Part shown: one piece after another, positions 24,084 to 32,501 of the stretch | Layout of the letters: each line of letters begins with the position of its first letter | Numbering within the stretch: position 1 is the stretch's first letter | From: Sediminicola sp963974715 | GTDB taxonomy: Bacteria > Bacteroidota > Bacteroidia > Flavobacteriales > Flavobacteriaceae | Assembly: GCA_963974715.1 (NCBI GenBank) | Contig: CAXBDK010000017.1 | Span: 21,493-85,492 of the forward strand | DNA: 64,000 nucleotides | Reading direction: 5' to 3' | Notes under the pieces: generated by a model | What the model saw: only the letters and a program-made list of their open reading frames with translations | Told to the model about the DNA's origin: nothing | Database searches by the model: none | Program-made: the position numbers and the translations under genes

Positions 24084-24103
24084 AGACGTAGCATGCTACG
24101 TCT
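24084..24103. repeat. 20-nt perfect palindrome
   Basis: AGACGTAGCATGCTACGTCT is identical to its reverse complement. It lies just downstream of the RES toxin stop. A second small stem, CCTGCC (24140-24145) with GGCAGG (24152-24157), lies about 40 bases further on, followed by T5, and may be the real terminator. Confidence 0.75.
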
Positions 24104-24261
24104 ATACGGAGGGAAGGGCTGGGTCATTTGAAGACCTTGCCTGCCAGCCTCGGCAGGTGCTTTTTGCCTTGAATTTTACCCGAAAATACTGGTAATAAGG
24201 ACCCTAGAAAATTGTGGATATTTATTCTTGCAATTGCCCATTGCACTTTTTGTAGAAGGGT

Positions 24262-24269
24262 TATATTTG
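24262..24269 (+). promoter_or_regulatory. -7 promoter box of DUF4494 gene
   Basis: TATATTTG matches TAnnTTTG, 21 bases before the ATG at 24291. TTGC at 24241 lies 17 bases upstream and could serve as the -33 element. Confidence 0.6.
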
Positions 24270-24290
24270 GCCTCCCTAAAACAAATTACA

Positions 24291-24857
24291 ATGAGTGCGA
24301 CATGGTACGAATGCAAGGTAAAATATAGAAAGATCAGCGATTCCGGGGTCCTGAAAATGGTCACGGAACCCTATTTGGTGGATGCGGTATCCTATACCGA
24401 GGCCGAGACCCGTATTACGGAAGAAATGGCCGCTTATCTGAGCGATAGCGATGAGATCAAGATCACCAATATAAAAGTGGCCAATTTTGCGGAGATCCAT
24501 CCGTTCGAAAACTCCGATCGTTGGTTCAAATCAAAGGTATCCTTACTTGCCTATGATGAGGAAAGCGGTAAGGAACGCAAGACCAATATGTACCTGTTGG
24601 TACAGGCGAACGACGTAAAGGAGGCCTACGACAACACCCTTCATGTGATGAAGGATACGATGGGGGAATATACCGTTCCCGCAATTGCCGAATCGCCGAT
24701 CATGGATGTATTTCCCTATTTTTCGGGAGAAGAAGGAGATATGGAACGTTTGGAAAAATTCAATGTCCTAAAGGCTTCCGTTCCCAACGTTGCAGTACAA
24801 GAGGACGTTTTGGAACTCGCTGACGTCCTGGCCGAGGAAACCCGTAAGGCCCATTAG
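24291..24857 (+). CDS. DUF4494 protein
   Basis: A 188-aa cytoplasmic protein of the Bacteroidota family DUF4494. The recognisable core covers TWYECKVKYRK, the segment YTEAETRITEEMAAYLSD, the IKITNIKVANFAEI segment, and WFKSKVSLLAYDEESGKERKTN, which is followed by LVQANDVKEAYDNT. No function is established. I chose the ATG at 24291 because the family begins with the ATWYECKV segment and because a -7 box sits 21 bases upstream; an in-frame ATG at 24228 would lie before that promoter. It is monocistronic. Confidence 0.85.
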   Translation: MSATWYECKVKYRKISDSGVLKMVTEPYLVDAVSYTEAETRITEEMAAYLSDSDEIKITNIKVANFAEIHPFENSDRWFKSKVSLLAYDEESGKERKTNMYLLVQANDVKEAYDNTLHVMKDTMGEYTVPAIAESPIMDVFPYFSGEEGDMERLEKFNVLKASVPNVAVQEDVLELADVLAEETRKAH

Positions 24858-24897
24858 TACATCCGCCGATATAAATCGCTCTGGCGTTATTATATCA

Positions 24898-24970
24898 AAT
24901 AGCGCGAAAAGCGCTATCCGCTCATTTGTTGATCATTATTTCCCATAATGTAAAATCAGCCAAAGCTGAT
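24898..24970. other. Two small hairpins in the gap after DUF4494
   Basis: ATAGCGC-GAAAA-GCGCTAT spans 24899-24917 and ATCAGC-CAAA-GCTGAT spans 24955-24970. Neither has a T-run, so they are weak terminator candidates; they could be mRNA 3'-end or regulatory structures. The gap 24858-25120 holds nothing else I can name. Confidence 0.4.
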
Positions 24971-25120
24971 ACGTAGATTTGCTATACCTGTTTGTCCCAT
25001 AATTTATATTATGTAAAATAGAATTTTTGAAAAGCTTTTGGGTCAATAATATATTGCTTCCCCTTTCGCGTCCATTCCTTTTATATGTATTTTTAGCGGG
25101 TCATCTAAAAACGACCAACT

Positions 25121-25258
25121 ATGAAAAATTTGATCAGGGCCATCGTGGCGGGAATCGGTGCTAAAAAAATCGGTGGCGGACGCTGTGGCTGTATCGGTAC
25201 CATCGTCGTATTCATCGTGCTTTACTGGTTGCTGGGCTTTGTGTTCGACATGTTCTAA
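25121..25258 (+). CDS. 45-aa small membrane protein
   Basis: A short frame of 45 codons with a good A-rich upstream context. It starts MKNLIRAIVAGIGAKKIGGG, then has CGC and a single hydrophobic span (IGTIVVFIVLYWLLGFVF) that would form one transmembrane helix. The layout (short amphipathic basic start, Gly/Cys hinge, one helix, no tail) is that of a small inner-membrane peptide. I do not recognise it, although similar glycine-cysteine small proteins occur in Flavobacteria. It lies alone between DUF4494 and an MFS exporter on the same strand, with 75 bases to the latter. Confidence 0.65.
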   Translation: MKNLIRAIVAGIGAKKIGGGRCGCIGTIVVFIVLYWLLGFVFDMF

Positions 25259-25333
25259 AATGCATTCTTTAAATTTTTGTGAAATACACTTTTGCGCACT
25301 GGCCCTTCCAATTTAATCGGTTAATTTTGCCGG

Positions 25334-26560
25334 ATGCTCCAAAAGAAAACCTCCCAACTGGAATTTATTACCCTAATGGCATCCCTGATGTCCATCGTCG
25401 CCTTGGCACTGGATGCCCTGCTGCCGGCCTTGGACATTATCGGAATGGCCATCGGGACCCACAATGCGGTGGACAACCAACTGCTGATCACCATGATCTT
25501 TCTGGGACTTGGTGTCGGTCCCCTGGCCTTTGGTCCGCTATCCGATAGCTGGGGGCGCAAACCTGTGGTCTATCTGGGTTTTATCCTCTTTATTGGGGCC
25601 AGTTTTGTCTGTATCCATGCCCAAAGCCTTGAGGTCATGGTCATTGGCCGTATCTTTCAGGGGATGGGTCTCTCCGCTCCCCGTACCATCAGCATTGCCA
25701 TGATCCGGGATTCCTATAGTGGCGACCATATGGCGCGGATCATGTCCTTCGTCACAGTGGTGTTTATCCTGGTACCGGTCATTGCCCCTGCCCTGGGGAA
25801 ATTTATGCTGGACAGTTACGATTGGCAGTCCATCTTTTATGTGCAGATCTTTTTTAGTGGACTGGTATCGCTATGGTTCTGGCTGCGCCAACCGGAGACC
25901 CTCCCTCCCAACGAACGGAACAATTTTACCGCGGCCATCTTTATCAAGGGCTTTAAGGAACTGTTCCGTCACCGTACAACTCTTGTCTTTACACTGATTT
26001 CTGGATTTGTCACCGGCTCCTTTATGGTCTACCTGAGCACTTCCCAACAGATATTCGAGCTGCAGTACGACCTAAAGGAAACCTTTCCCTTTATTTTTGC
26101 CGGCCTCGCCATCTCCATAGGTTCTGCCACCTTCCTTAACGGAACCTTGGTGCTCCGCTTTGGAATGGAAAAATTGATCACTTATGCCCTGTTTACCTTC
26201 TTTGGTATTTCCTTGTTGTATATCCTGCTGTTCTTTAATAGCGAGAATCCTCCCGTGGAGGTCCTTTTGATCTTTTTTGCCATACAGTTCTTTGCCATCG
26301 GTTTTCTTTTTGGGAACCTCAGGGCCATGGCCATGCAGCCCATTGGGCATATCGCGGGAATCGGGGCGGCCATTACTGGACTGATATCCACCTTGATGGC
26401 AGTGCCGATCAGTACCTTTATCGGCCGCTTTGTCACCCATGAGGTCCTCCCCCTTTTTATCGGTTTTCTGGTGTGCTCTTCCCTTTCACTACTGTTACTT
26501 TTCTATATCAAACGCTGGCGGGCCGTACGGGCGTTCAAGACCTTGGAAGTCCAGAAGTAA
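25334..26560 (+). CDS. MFS multidrug transporter, Bcr/CflA family
   Basis: A 408-aa inner-membrane protein with about twelve hydrophobic spans. The loop 2-3 signature GPLSDSWGRKPVV near residues 63-75 is the MFS motif A. The TM4 region MVIGRIFQGMGLSAPRTISIAMIRDSY matches the Bcr/CflA drug-exporter subfamily, whose members are proton-drug antiporters. Substrate is unknown. Full length, with no signs of decay. It is followed by an intergenic repeat array and a bidirectional terminator. Confidence 0.9.
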   Translation: MLQKKTSQLEFITLMASLMSIVALALDALLPALDIIGMAIGTHNAVDNQLLITMIFLGLGVGPLAFGPLSDSWGRKPVVYLGFILFIGASFVCIHAQSLEVMVIGRIFQGMGLSAPRTISIAMIRDSYSGDHMARIMSFVTVVFILVPVIAPALGKFMLDSYDWQSIFYVQIFFSGLVSLWFWLRQPETLPPNERNNFTAAIFIKGFKELFRHRTTLVFTLISGFVTGSFMVYLSTSQQIFELQYDLKETFPFIFAGLAISIGSATFLNGTLVLRFGMEKLITYALFTFFGISLLYILLFFNSENPPVEVLLIFFAIQFFAIGFLFGNLRAMAMQPIGHIAGIGAAITGLISTLMAVPISTFIGRFVTHEVLPLFIGFLVCSSLSLLLLFYIKRWRAVRAFKTLEVQK

Positions 26561-26570
26561 AACCCTGGGA

Positions 26571-26940
26571 AAAGAGGAAATGCTCCCGCTGATTTTCGCA
26601 GATCTAAAACCGCTGATGTACGCTGATTCTATGGTGGTTCTCCGCGGTAATCCGCGTGAAAAATCTGCGCTATCTGCGGGGAAAGAGGAAAATGCTCCCG
26701 CTGATTTTCGCAGATCTAAATCCGCTGATGTACGCTGATCTTATTTATCTGCGGTAATCCGCGTGAAAAATCTGCGTCATCTGCGGGGAAAGAAAATGCT
26801 CCCGTTGATTTTCACTGATCTAAATCCGCTGATCTACGCTGAATCCATAATTGCTCTCCGTGGGTCATCTACGTGAAAAATCTGCGTCATCTGCGGGGAA
26901 AGAGGAAAATGCTCCCGCTGATGTGCGCTGATGTGGTTGT
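26571..26940. repeat. Intergenic repeat array, unit about 104-113 nt
   Basis: Three and a half imperfect units start at 26581, 26693, 26797 and 26910 with TGCTCCCGCTGAT. Each unit carries CGCAGATCTAAA, CCGCTGATGTACGCTGAT, then TCCGCGTGAAAAATCTGCG and ATCTGCGGGGAAAG. AATCTGCG in the right half is the complement of CGCAGATC in the left half, so each unit can fold. The same family closes the window at 63842-64000. Similar CTGCGG/CGCTGAT repeats are widespread in bacterial intergenic DNA, but I cannot name this one. Confidence 0.85.
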
Positions 26941-26991
26941 GCTATTTAATCGTGCTATGTGCGGAAACAATTTCAGAGCTAGTATTTGACC

Positions 26992-27031
26992 AAAAAAAAG
27001 AGGCCCGCACAAGGATGTGGGCCTCTTTTTT
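26992..27031. terminator. Bidirectional terminator between MFS and hpf genes
   Basis: GAGGCCCGCA (27000-27009) pairs with TGTGGGCCTC (27016-27025), with A8 before and T6 after, so it can serve the plus-strand transporter and the minus-strand hpf gene. Confidence 0.9.
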
Positions 27032-27051
27032 ACCGGGTCTTCCGATAGGTC

Positions 27052-27354
27052 TTAATGTGTCTTGATCTTGGCTTTCCTCTTTTTCAACTGTCGCTCCAGA
27101 TCGTCCACCGCTTCCGCAATGGATGCCTCAAAACTGCCATGGCTCGCCTCCGCAAAAAGACGCGGTCCCGGACTGCTGAGCCGGATACTGCACTTCATTC
27201 CGGTATCCGGGGAAGAGGTGTTCTCCGTCTTAAAAAAAATATCCGCACGAATGATAAAATCGTACTTGTCCACCAATTTGTCCACTTTTTTGCCGGCGAA
27301 AATCTCAAGACGATCGCTGGCCTTTACGCCGTCATACTCAAAGTTATAATTCAT
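27052..27354 (-). CDS. hpf: Ribosome hibernation-promoting factor, HPF/RaiA family
   Basis: A 100-aa protein of the short HPF/YfiA type. The beta-alpha pattern MNYNFEYDGVKASDRLEIFAGKKVDKL, then KYDFIIRADIFFK, KCSIRLSSPGPRLFAEA and SFEASIAEAVDDLERQLKKRKAKI fits the S30AE fold with its basic C-terminal helix. It binds the small subunit to inactivate ribosomes in stationary phase. There is no long-form C-terminal dimerisation domain. It is monocistronic with its own terminator. Confidence 0.92.
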   Translation of the reverse strand: MNYNFEYDGVKASDRLEIFAGKKVDKLVDKYDFIIRADIFFKTENTSSPDTGMKCSIRLSSPGPRLFAEASHGSFEASIAEAVDDLERQLKKRKAKIKTH

Positions 27355-27551
27355 AATGGTCCTATTTTTTTATTAAGGTAAGGGGTGAGAAAAGCATTTA
27401 CAAATTAATTTATTTAAAGTAAACATAAATTTTTGGATAACAAAACGTTAAACTCTCATTTTACGGGACTTACACCGTTATTTCTTCCTTCTTATTTTGT
27501 ACCTTAATGGTGTTGCAGCACAATAGACCACAGAACTTAAAATACTTCCCC

Positions 27552-27890
27552 ATGAAATCCATTGAACACGCTCATGATCCTGCCCCTGAAATCACGGACA
27601 GGAACAGTTGTGTCATCCGTTTAGAGCGGATGAACAGGGAATTATTGGATATTCGGAAGAAACTGGGCTCTTATACCTGTGAGCCGAAAACGCTGACCTT
27701 ATTCGAACATTACGAACTCCTAAAAAAAAGGGTGGAGAGCTTACGCCGTATGAACATAGACCTTATACTGGCCCTAAGGGAGCATCGCGAATACCTTTTG
27801 CTACATTGGAAAGGTGTACAACAACAGTTCCAAGATTTCCACAACCTGGAAAACGAGGTACAGCGCTATATGGAAGTGGCCCGAAACTGA
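27552..27890 (+). CDS. Hypothetical helical protein
   Basis: A 112-aa protein that I do not recognise. It is almost entirely helical and heptad-like (VIRLERMNRELLDIRKKLG, YELLKKRVESLRRMNIDLILALREHREYLLLHW, LENEVQRYMEV) and so is likely a coiled-coil, perhaps dimeric, cytoplasmic protein. An in-frame ATG at 27507 would add 15 residues; I prefer 27552 because a promoter-like TTATTTTG box (27492-27499) would start the mRNA at about 27506. Confidence 0.6.
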   Translation: MKSIEHAHDPAPEITDRNSCVIRLERMNRELLDIRKKLGSYTCEPKTLTLFEHYELLKKRVESLRRMNIDLILALREHREYLLLHWKGVQQQFQDFHNLENEVQRYMEVARN

Positions 27891-28011
27891 GGGACTTCAA
27901 GATTTACAGTCGGATCCTGAACGCACCAAGACGCAAAGACTTTCGCTTTTTTCATCTCGATGATCAATCCTCTATTTGTGATAACGTTAGCTCCGGTCCG
28001 GCAGCCAACTG

Positions 28012-28407
28012 CTATTTTAATTTTTCACCATATCCTTTAAGGGATCCCTCCGAAGTTGTCGACTTATTGGGATTTTCATCCTTTTCGGTAACCAATACTT
28101 CCGACAAACGGTCCGAAAGTGGATTCATATAAATGTCCCTTAATATTTTGCGTTTTTTGCGCTCGGAAATATCCAAGGTATCCAAGATTTCCCGACGTTC
28201 CTGTATCTGTTCGAAACGCTCCTCCTTTAAAAGGATCCTCTTATCCACGGGCACCACCATATCGGGCTCAAATTGCTCCATAATGGTGTACTTTTTCACT
28301 TTGAAGCTGGGCTTTTTATTTTGTTCCGTGTTCTGCTGGGCAGTGGCGACCGTTCCACATAGGAGCAATACGCCCAGGCCCACTTGCCAAGGGGTGTTCT
28401 TTTTCAT
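28012..28407 (-). CDS. Hypothetical exported protein
   Basis: A 131-aa protein with a clear signal peptide (MKKNTPWQVGLGVLLLCGTVATAQQ). The mature part is charged and helical, rich in Lys, Glu and Arg (RILLKEERFEQIQERREILDTLD, ISERKKRKILRDIYMNPLSDRLSEVL), and probably periplasmic. I do not recognise the family. I chose the ATG at 28407 because the signal peptide begins there; an ATG 45 bases upstream would put an unlikely polar extension in front of it. No operon partner; TerC is transcribed divergently. Confidence 0.7.
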   Translation of the reverse strand: MKKNTPWQVGLGVLLLCGTVATAQQNTEQNKKPSFKVKKYTIMEQFEPDMVVPVDKRILLKEERFEQIQERREILDTLDISERKKRKILRDIYMNPLSDRLSEVLVTEKDENPNKSTTSEGSLKGYGEKLK

Positions 28408-28661
28408 TTTTATGCATATAGTGTTCCCTTGCAAATTAGGATATTTCACCAAACGACCACCCTTAAAAAGTACCTATCATACTGTTCTCCAACGAATTTA
28501 TGGGCGTTTTGCCGAAGTTTTCCCCAAATTGGGAATTGCCCTACACAAGCAGCTCCGTTTCCTTCCGAAAATATGTGCTTTCGCATCCATTTTATTTTGG
28601 ATTTTTATATGGGATACCAGCAAGGATGCTTAGATTTGCTCTTGCTTAAAATGGATTACCT

Positions 28662-29624
28662 ATGTTGATCTGGATTGCTTTTATTGGTCTTATTCTCTTG
28701 TTCCTGGCATTAGATCTGGGCGTTTTCAACAAACATGAACATGTCATAAAAACCAAGGAGGCCGCCATCTGGACCACTATTTGGGTGACCGTGGCACTTT
28801 CCTTTAGTGGGGTGATCTACTGGTTGTTTTCCGATGGCCTGATCGAAAATCCCACCGGGCTAACGCCCCACAATGCGGTACTGAAGTACGTTACGGGCTA
28901 TTTGATCGAACTGTCGCTGAGCGTGGACAATGTATTCGTGATCGCCGTGATCTTTTCTTCCTTTAGCATACCTCCCCTATACCAACACAGGGTATTGTTC
29001 TGGGGAATCTTGGGAGCTATTGTTTTTAGGGCCATCATGATCGTTTTTGGGGTCGCCCTGATCACCAAGTTCAGCTGGATCATCTACGTGTTCGGGGTCT
29101 TCCTTTTATTTACGGCCTATAAAATGCTCCGTTCAGACGATACCAATTTTGATCCCAAGCAGTCCTTTATCTTTAAACAGTTAAAACGTTTTTTTCCCAT
29201 TTCCACCCAATTCCACGGGCACGATTTCTTTATCAAGAAAATGGGCATTACAGCGGCAACCCCTTTATTTGTGGCCTTGGTGATCATAGAGTTGACGGAC
29301 ATCCTTTTTGCGTTGGACAGTATTCCGGCCATATTGGCCATTACGGCCGATCCCTTTATCGTCTTTAGCTCCAATATTCTGGCCATCCTCGGTCTACGGA
29401 GCATGTACTTCCTGATTTCCAGGATGCTGGAAAAGTTCCGTCATATCAATTACAGCTTGGTGGTGATCTTGGCCTTTGTGGGCGTTAAAATGTTGTTATC
29501 GCACAACGTTGAGTTCCCCGAATGGCTCTCCCTTGCGGTAATAGCGGTGTCCCTCATCGGAGGTATAGTGGCCTCTGTGCTGACCGCCAAAAAAGATACC
29601 GATCCGTTAGATAAAGAACAGTAG
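28662..29624 (+). CDS. TerC family integral membrane protein
   Basis: A 320-aa membrane protein with about nine hydrophobic spans. Conserved acidic transmembrane motifs ELSLSVDNVFV (near 84-94) and ELTDILFALDSIPAI (near 208-222) define the TerC/Alx family. TerC/Alx proteins act in metal (manganese) efflux or in metallation of exported proteins and in tellurite resistance; the function here is not resolvable. The cytosolic loop (about 150-185) is basic. There are no other ter genes nearby, arguing against a tellurite operon. Confidence 0.92.
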   Translation: MLIWIAFIGLILLFLALDLGVFNKHEHVIKTKEAAIWTTIWVTVALSFSGVIYWLFSDGLIENPTGLTPHNAVLKYVTGYLIELSLSVDNVFVIAVIFSSFSIPPLYQHRVLFWGILGAIVFRAIMIVFGVALITKFSWIIYVFGVFLLFTAYKMLRSDDTNFDPKQSFIFKQLKRFFPISTQFHGHDFFIKKMGITAATPLFVALVIIELTDILFALDSIPAILAITADPFIVFSSNILAILGLRSMYFLISRMLEKFRHINYSLVVILAFVGVKMLLSHNVEFPEWLSLAVIAVSLIGGIVASVLTAKKDTDPLDKEQ

Positions 29625-29639
29625 AAATCTTGACCTTTT

Positions 29640-29900
29640 TTAGGAAGCTTTGACTTTGGCGTCTATAATGGCCAGCGCTTCGCGTACCGTTTTCATATGG
29701 TCCATATCCTGATTGTCCAACTGTATGTCGAAAGCATCTTCCACATCCAGTACAATGTCCACCAGATTGGCCGAATTGATGTTCAGTTCCTCCAAAAGAT
29801 GGCTGTCCAGGTTTATATGTTCGGCCGAAACATCTTCCGGAAGGTATAGCTCAATGATTTCCCTAAGTTTTTGGTATCGTTCTTCCATTTCAATTTTCAT
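29640..29900 (-). CDS. Acyl carrier protein of the type III PKS operon
   Basis: An 86-aa acyl carrier protein, last gene of the seven-gene biosynthetic operon. The phosphopantetheine attachment serine is Ser43 in LEELNINSANLVDIV; the usual DSL is replaced by NSA, a deviation seen in secondary-metabolism carriers. It begins inside the 3' end of the ketosynthase gene (11-nt overlap) if the ATG at 29900 is used; ATG 29888 is an alternative just after the ketosynthase stop. It presumably carries the acyl chain made by the neighbouring ketosynthase, dehydratase and reductase. Confidence 0.88.
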   Translation of the reverse strand: MKIEMEERYQKLREIIELYLPEDVSAEHINLDSHLLEELNINSANLVDIVLDVEDAFDIQLDNQDMDHMKTVREALAIIDAKVKAS

Positions 29901-31167
29901 TATATTCCTTAAATATAACACAGGCGTTTACATCCCCAAAGCCAAAACTGGCCTTCGCCAAAATTTTTGGTCGGTGATCGCTTATTTTTTGGGGGATTTT
30001 TTCCGAAGCGACCAGCGCCGCTATTTCCGGATGGAGGTCCCCACAGTTGACATTCCCGAATACCTTTCCGTCCCTAAATTGTAAAATTGCCGCTACGGAT
30101 TCCATACTCCCGGCGGCGGCAAGGCAATGGCCCATCTGCCCTTTAAAGGAATTGATATAGGGAAAATCCTCGCCTTTCCTTTCCAGGGCCCTGCACCAGT
30201 TCTGTATTTCCAGGGAATCCTTTCCAGTGGCGGTAAGGTGGCCGTTGATGGTGTCCACATCCCCTTTTTGGATACCTGCGTTGATCATGGCCCCTTCCAG
30301 ACAGCGGATGACACCTTCGCTATTGGGGGCGGTCATGCTCCCATCGCCCCGCTGTCCCCCGCTGTTGATGTTTCCGCCCAGTACTTCCGCATAGATACGG
30401 GCTCCCCTCGCCCGGGCGCTCTCCAAGGATTCCAGCACCATTGCCCCTGCCCCACTGCCCGGAACAAAACCGGCCGCTGTGGCGCTCATGGGCCTACTGC
30501 CGTTTTCGGGATCATGGTTATAGGCCGTGGGCAATATCCGCATGGCATCGAACCCGCCCCACACATAGGGACCACTATCACTGCAGCTTCCCGTCAGTAT
30601 CTTATGTGCCCTTCCGGACCTTATGCGTTCATAGGCCATTAAAATGCCCTCGGTCCCTGTGGCACAGGCGGAGGAATTGGTGGTGACCTGGTTTCCACAT
30701 CCCAGGATTCCCGCTAAATATGCACTTATGCCACTGGCCATGGTCTGTAAGACCGAGGTGCTTCCCAACCGCCTTACCCGTCCCTCATCTATCAATTGGA
30801 TGGCCTCCCGAAACTTATCCACCCCTAAGATACCCGTGCCAAAGATAATGCCACTGTCCCAATGGGCGACTTCCCTTTCAGCGGGATACAGGCCAGCGTC
30901 CCTCCATGCATCGGTGCCCGCTATCACCCCGTAAACAAGGCCACTTGAATTGAGCCCACGCTGCTGCAATTCCGTAAAGTATCTATTTACAATATCGGTT
31001 GTAAGTAGTGGCCTTCCAGCTATTTGACAGGAAAATTTAAAAGCTTCCAGTTCAGGCTGGAACCGGATGCCGCTCCTGCCCTTGTGCAGGGATTCGGCAA
31101 ATGCTTCCAAGCCTATCCCATTGGGAGCACAGATTCCCAGACCGGTGACCACTACCCTACTTTCCAT
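29890..31167 (-). CDS. Beta-ketoacyl-ACP synthase (FabF/KAS II type)
   Basis: A 425-aa condensing enzyme of thiolase fold. Active-site Cys168 (NSSACATG), His310 (INGHLTATG), Lys342 and His347 (SFKGQMGHCLAAAG) are all present, so it should be active and not a chain-length-factor homologue. It extends an acyl chain with malonyl-ACP. Its start lies 11 bases inside the dehydratase gene and its stop overlaps the ACP gene. With those and the enoyl reductase it forms a dedicated fatty-acyl building set for the adjacent type III PKS; this partnership is inference from the operon. Confidence 0.93.
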   Translation of the reverse strand: MESRVVVTGLGICAPNGIGLEAFAESLHKGRSGIRFQPELEAFKFSCQIAGRPLLTTDIVNRYFTELQQRGLNSSGLVYGVIAGTDAWRDAGLYPAEREVAHWDSGIIFGTGILGVDKFREAIQLIDEGRVRRLGSTSVLQTMASGISAYLAGILGCGNQVTTNSSACATGTEGILMAYERIRSGRAHKILTGSCSDSGPYVWGGFDAMRILPTAYNHDPENGSRPMSATAAGFVPGSGAGAMVLESLESARARGARIYAEVLGGNINSGGQRGDGSMTAPNSEGVIRCLEGAMINAGIQKGDVDTINGHLTATGKDSLEIQNWCRALERKGEDFPYINSFKGQMGHCLAAAGSMESVAAILQFRDGKVFGNVNCGDLHPEIAALVASEKIPQKISDHRPKILAKASFGFGDVNACVIFKEYNEN

Positions 31168-31609
31168 CCGTTCCTTTTTTTAACATACCGGCCAGCACCC
31201 CTTTACAGATGAGTCGGTCCTCCTGATCGAACATACGTACCTTGCACTTTAATTTTTGAAACCTAAAATAGATTTTTTCGGACACTACCCTTACTTTGGT
31301 ATCAGGATACACCACCTGAAAAAACTCCATTTCCGAACTGCTCATCCCTATAACTACATTTGAAGTATCACTTTTATCAATCAAATATAAACCTAAGCAT
31401 ACCAGTCCGATCTGTGCGCAACACTCCGTTAACAGCACTCCCGGGGTGACGGGATTTTCCTTAAAGTGCCCCTTGTAAAAATCCATTCCGGCGTTAAAGG
31501 TAAATTCCCCCTCCGCCCCATCTTCGTCCACCCGTAGGAGCCGGTCCACAAAGAGGAAGGGCGGCGCATAGGGCAACTGTTTTATTATCGTATCGAAATC
31601 CATTCCCAT
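31157..31609 (-). CDS. FabZ-like 3-hydroxyacyl-ACP dehydratase
   Basis: A 150-aa hotdog-fold protein. His48 in KGHFKENPVTPGVLLTE and Glu62 in the same segment match the catalytic pair of FabZ/FabA dehydratases. It would remove water from 3-hydroxyacyl-ACP in the cluster's own chain-building cycle. It lacks the extra segments of FabA, so isomerase activity is not expected. Between the SDR gene (27-base gap) and the ketosynthase (11-base overlap). Confidence 0.88.
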   Translation of the reverse strand: MGMDFDTIIKQLPYAPPFLFVDRLLRVDEDGAEGEFTFNAGMDFYKGHFKENPVTPGVLLTECCAQIGLVCLGLYLIDKSDTSNVVIGMSSSEMEFFQVVYPDTKVRVVSEKIYFRFQKLKCKVRMFDQEDRLICKGVLAGMLKKGTDGK

Positions 31610-31636
31610 TTTATATTTTAAAGGGTTCCCGTCGGT

Positions 31637-32467
31637 TCAACGCAAGCTTTCCCCGCCATCTACCTTTATTACGGTCCCGGTGATCCAAGCGGCCTCCGGC
31701 CTACTGAGCAGGTACACCACATTGGCCACGTCCTCAGGACGGGTAAGTCGACCGTTGGGGTTCCGTTTCAGCGCATTTTCCCGTAAAACATCACTTCCCG
31801 GGATCATTTTAAAGGAAGCGGTATCCGTAATCCCCGCTTGTATGCAATTGGCCTTAATGCCCATAGGGGCAAATTCCAGTGCAATATTTCGTGTAATTGC
31901 CTCCAGGGCGGCCTTTGCAGCAGAAACGGCAGCATAGTTCTCCCATGCCCTGCTATTGCCCTCGCTGCTAAAGGATACGATCCTGGCATCCCCATCAAAG
32001 AGATCGGCCGAGACCAAGGCCTTGGTCCAGTCGTACAGGCTGATGGCCATCGCATCCAAGGTCAGGTGAAAATCCTGGTTTTGAAGGGATGATCCGTCAA
32101 GGTCCGCCATGGGTTTTAAGTTTCCCTTGGCGATGCTATGGACAAGTATTTTTATACGCCCAAAAGGCCCAATTTCACGATAGATTTCCTCTATAACCCC
32201 TTTTCTGCGGTCTGGATTGAGGGCGTCCACCGAAAAGGAAACCAACTGTTTTCCGCTTAAAGTGATTTCTTTAAAATCTTTCTCAATCTTTTGGAAATCA
32301 ATCTTTCGATCACGGTGGACTACAAAAATGTTAAAACCTTCAAAAGCCAGCTTCTTGGCCGTTGCAAGGCCCAGACCGCTACTGCCCCCCAAAATCAGTG
32401 CCCATTGCTCCACTTGTTCCATTTTTTTGATGCCCTCAATGGGAATATTCACTTCCATAACTTTCAT
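31637..32467 (-). CDS. SDR reductase, probable enoyl-ACP reductase of FabI/FabL type
   Basis: A 276-aa short-chain dehydrogenase. The cofactor loop is GGSSGLGLA (about 27-35). The catalytic Tyr178 and Lys185 are seven positions apart (YAAVSAAK), the Tyr-x6-Lys spacing of FabI/FabL enoyl-ACP reductases and not the Tyr-x3-Lys of classical SDRs. A C-terminal INTGTVIKVDGG-like segment (WITGTVIKVDGGESLR) is standard. I infer an enoyl reductase completing the private fatty-acid cycle with the adjacent dehydratase, ketosynthase and ACP. Note that a dedicated ketoreductase is not present in the operon and may be borrowed from primary metabolism. Confidence 0.82.
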   Translation of the reverse strand: MKVMEVNIPIEGIKKMEQVEQWALILGGSSGLGLATAKKLAFEGFNIFVVHRDRKIDFQKIEKDFKEITLSGKQLVSFSVDALNPDRRKGVIEEIYREIGPFGRIKILVHSIAKGNLKPMADLDGSSLQNQDFHLTLDAMAISLYDWTKALVSADLFDGDARIVSFSSEGNSRAWENYAAVSAAKAALEAITRNIALEFAPMGIKANCIQAGITDTASFKMIPGSDVLRENALKRNPNGRLTRPEDVANVVYLLSRPEAAWITGTVIKVDGGESLR

Positions 32468-32501
32468 TATTAGGTCAAACCCCTTCTATTTAGATCATGC
32501 G

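Noticed and set aside
27898..27950. CGCACCAAGACGCAAAG stretch as an extra repeat family or array
   Set aside because: It is a single short occurrence with no second copy in the window, so it cannot be supported as a repeat here.
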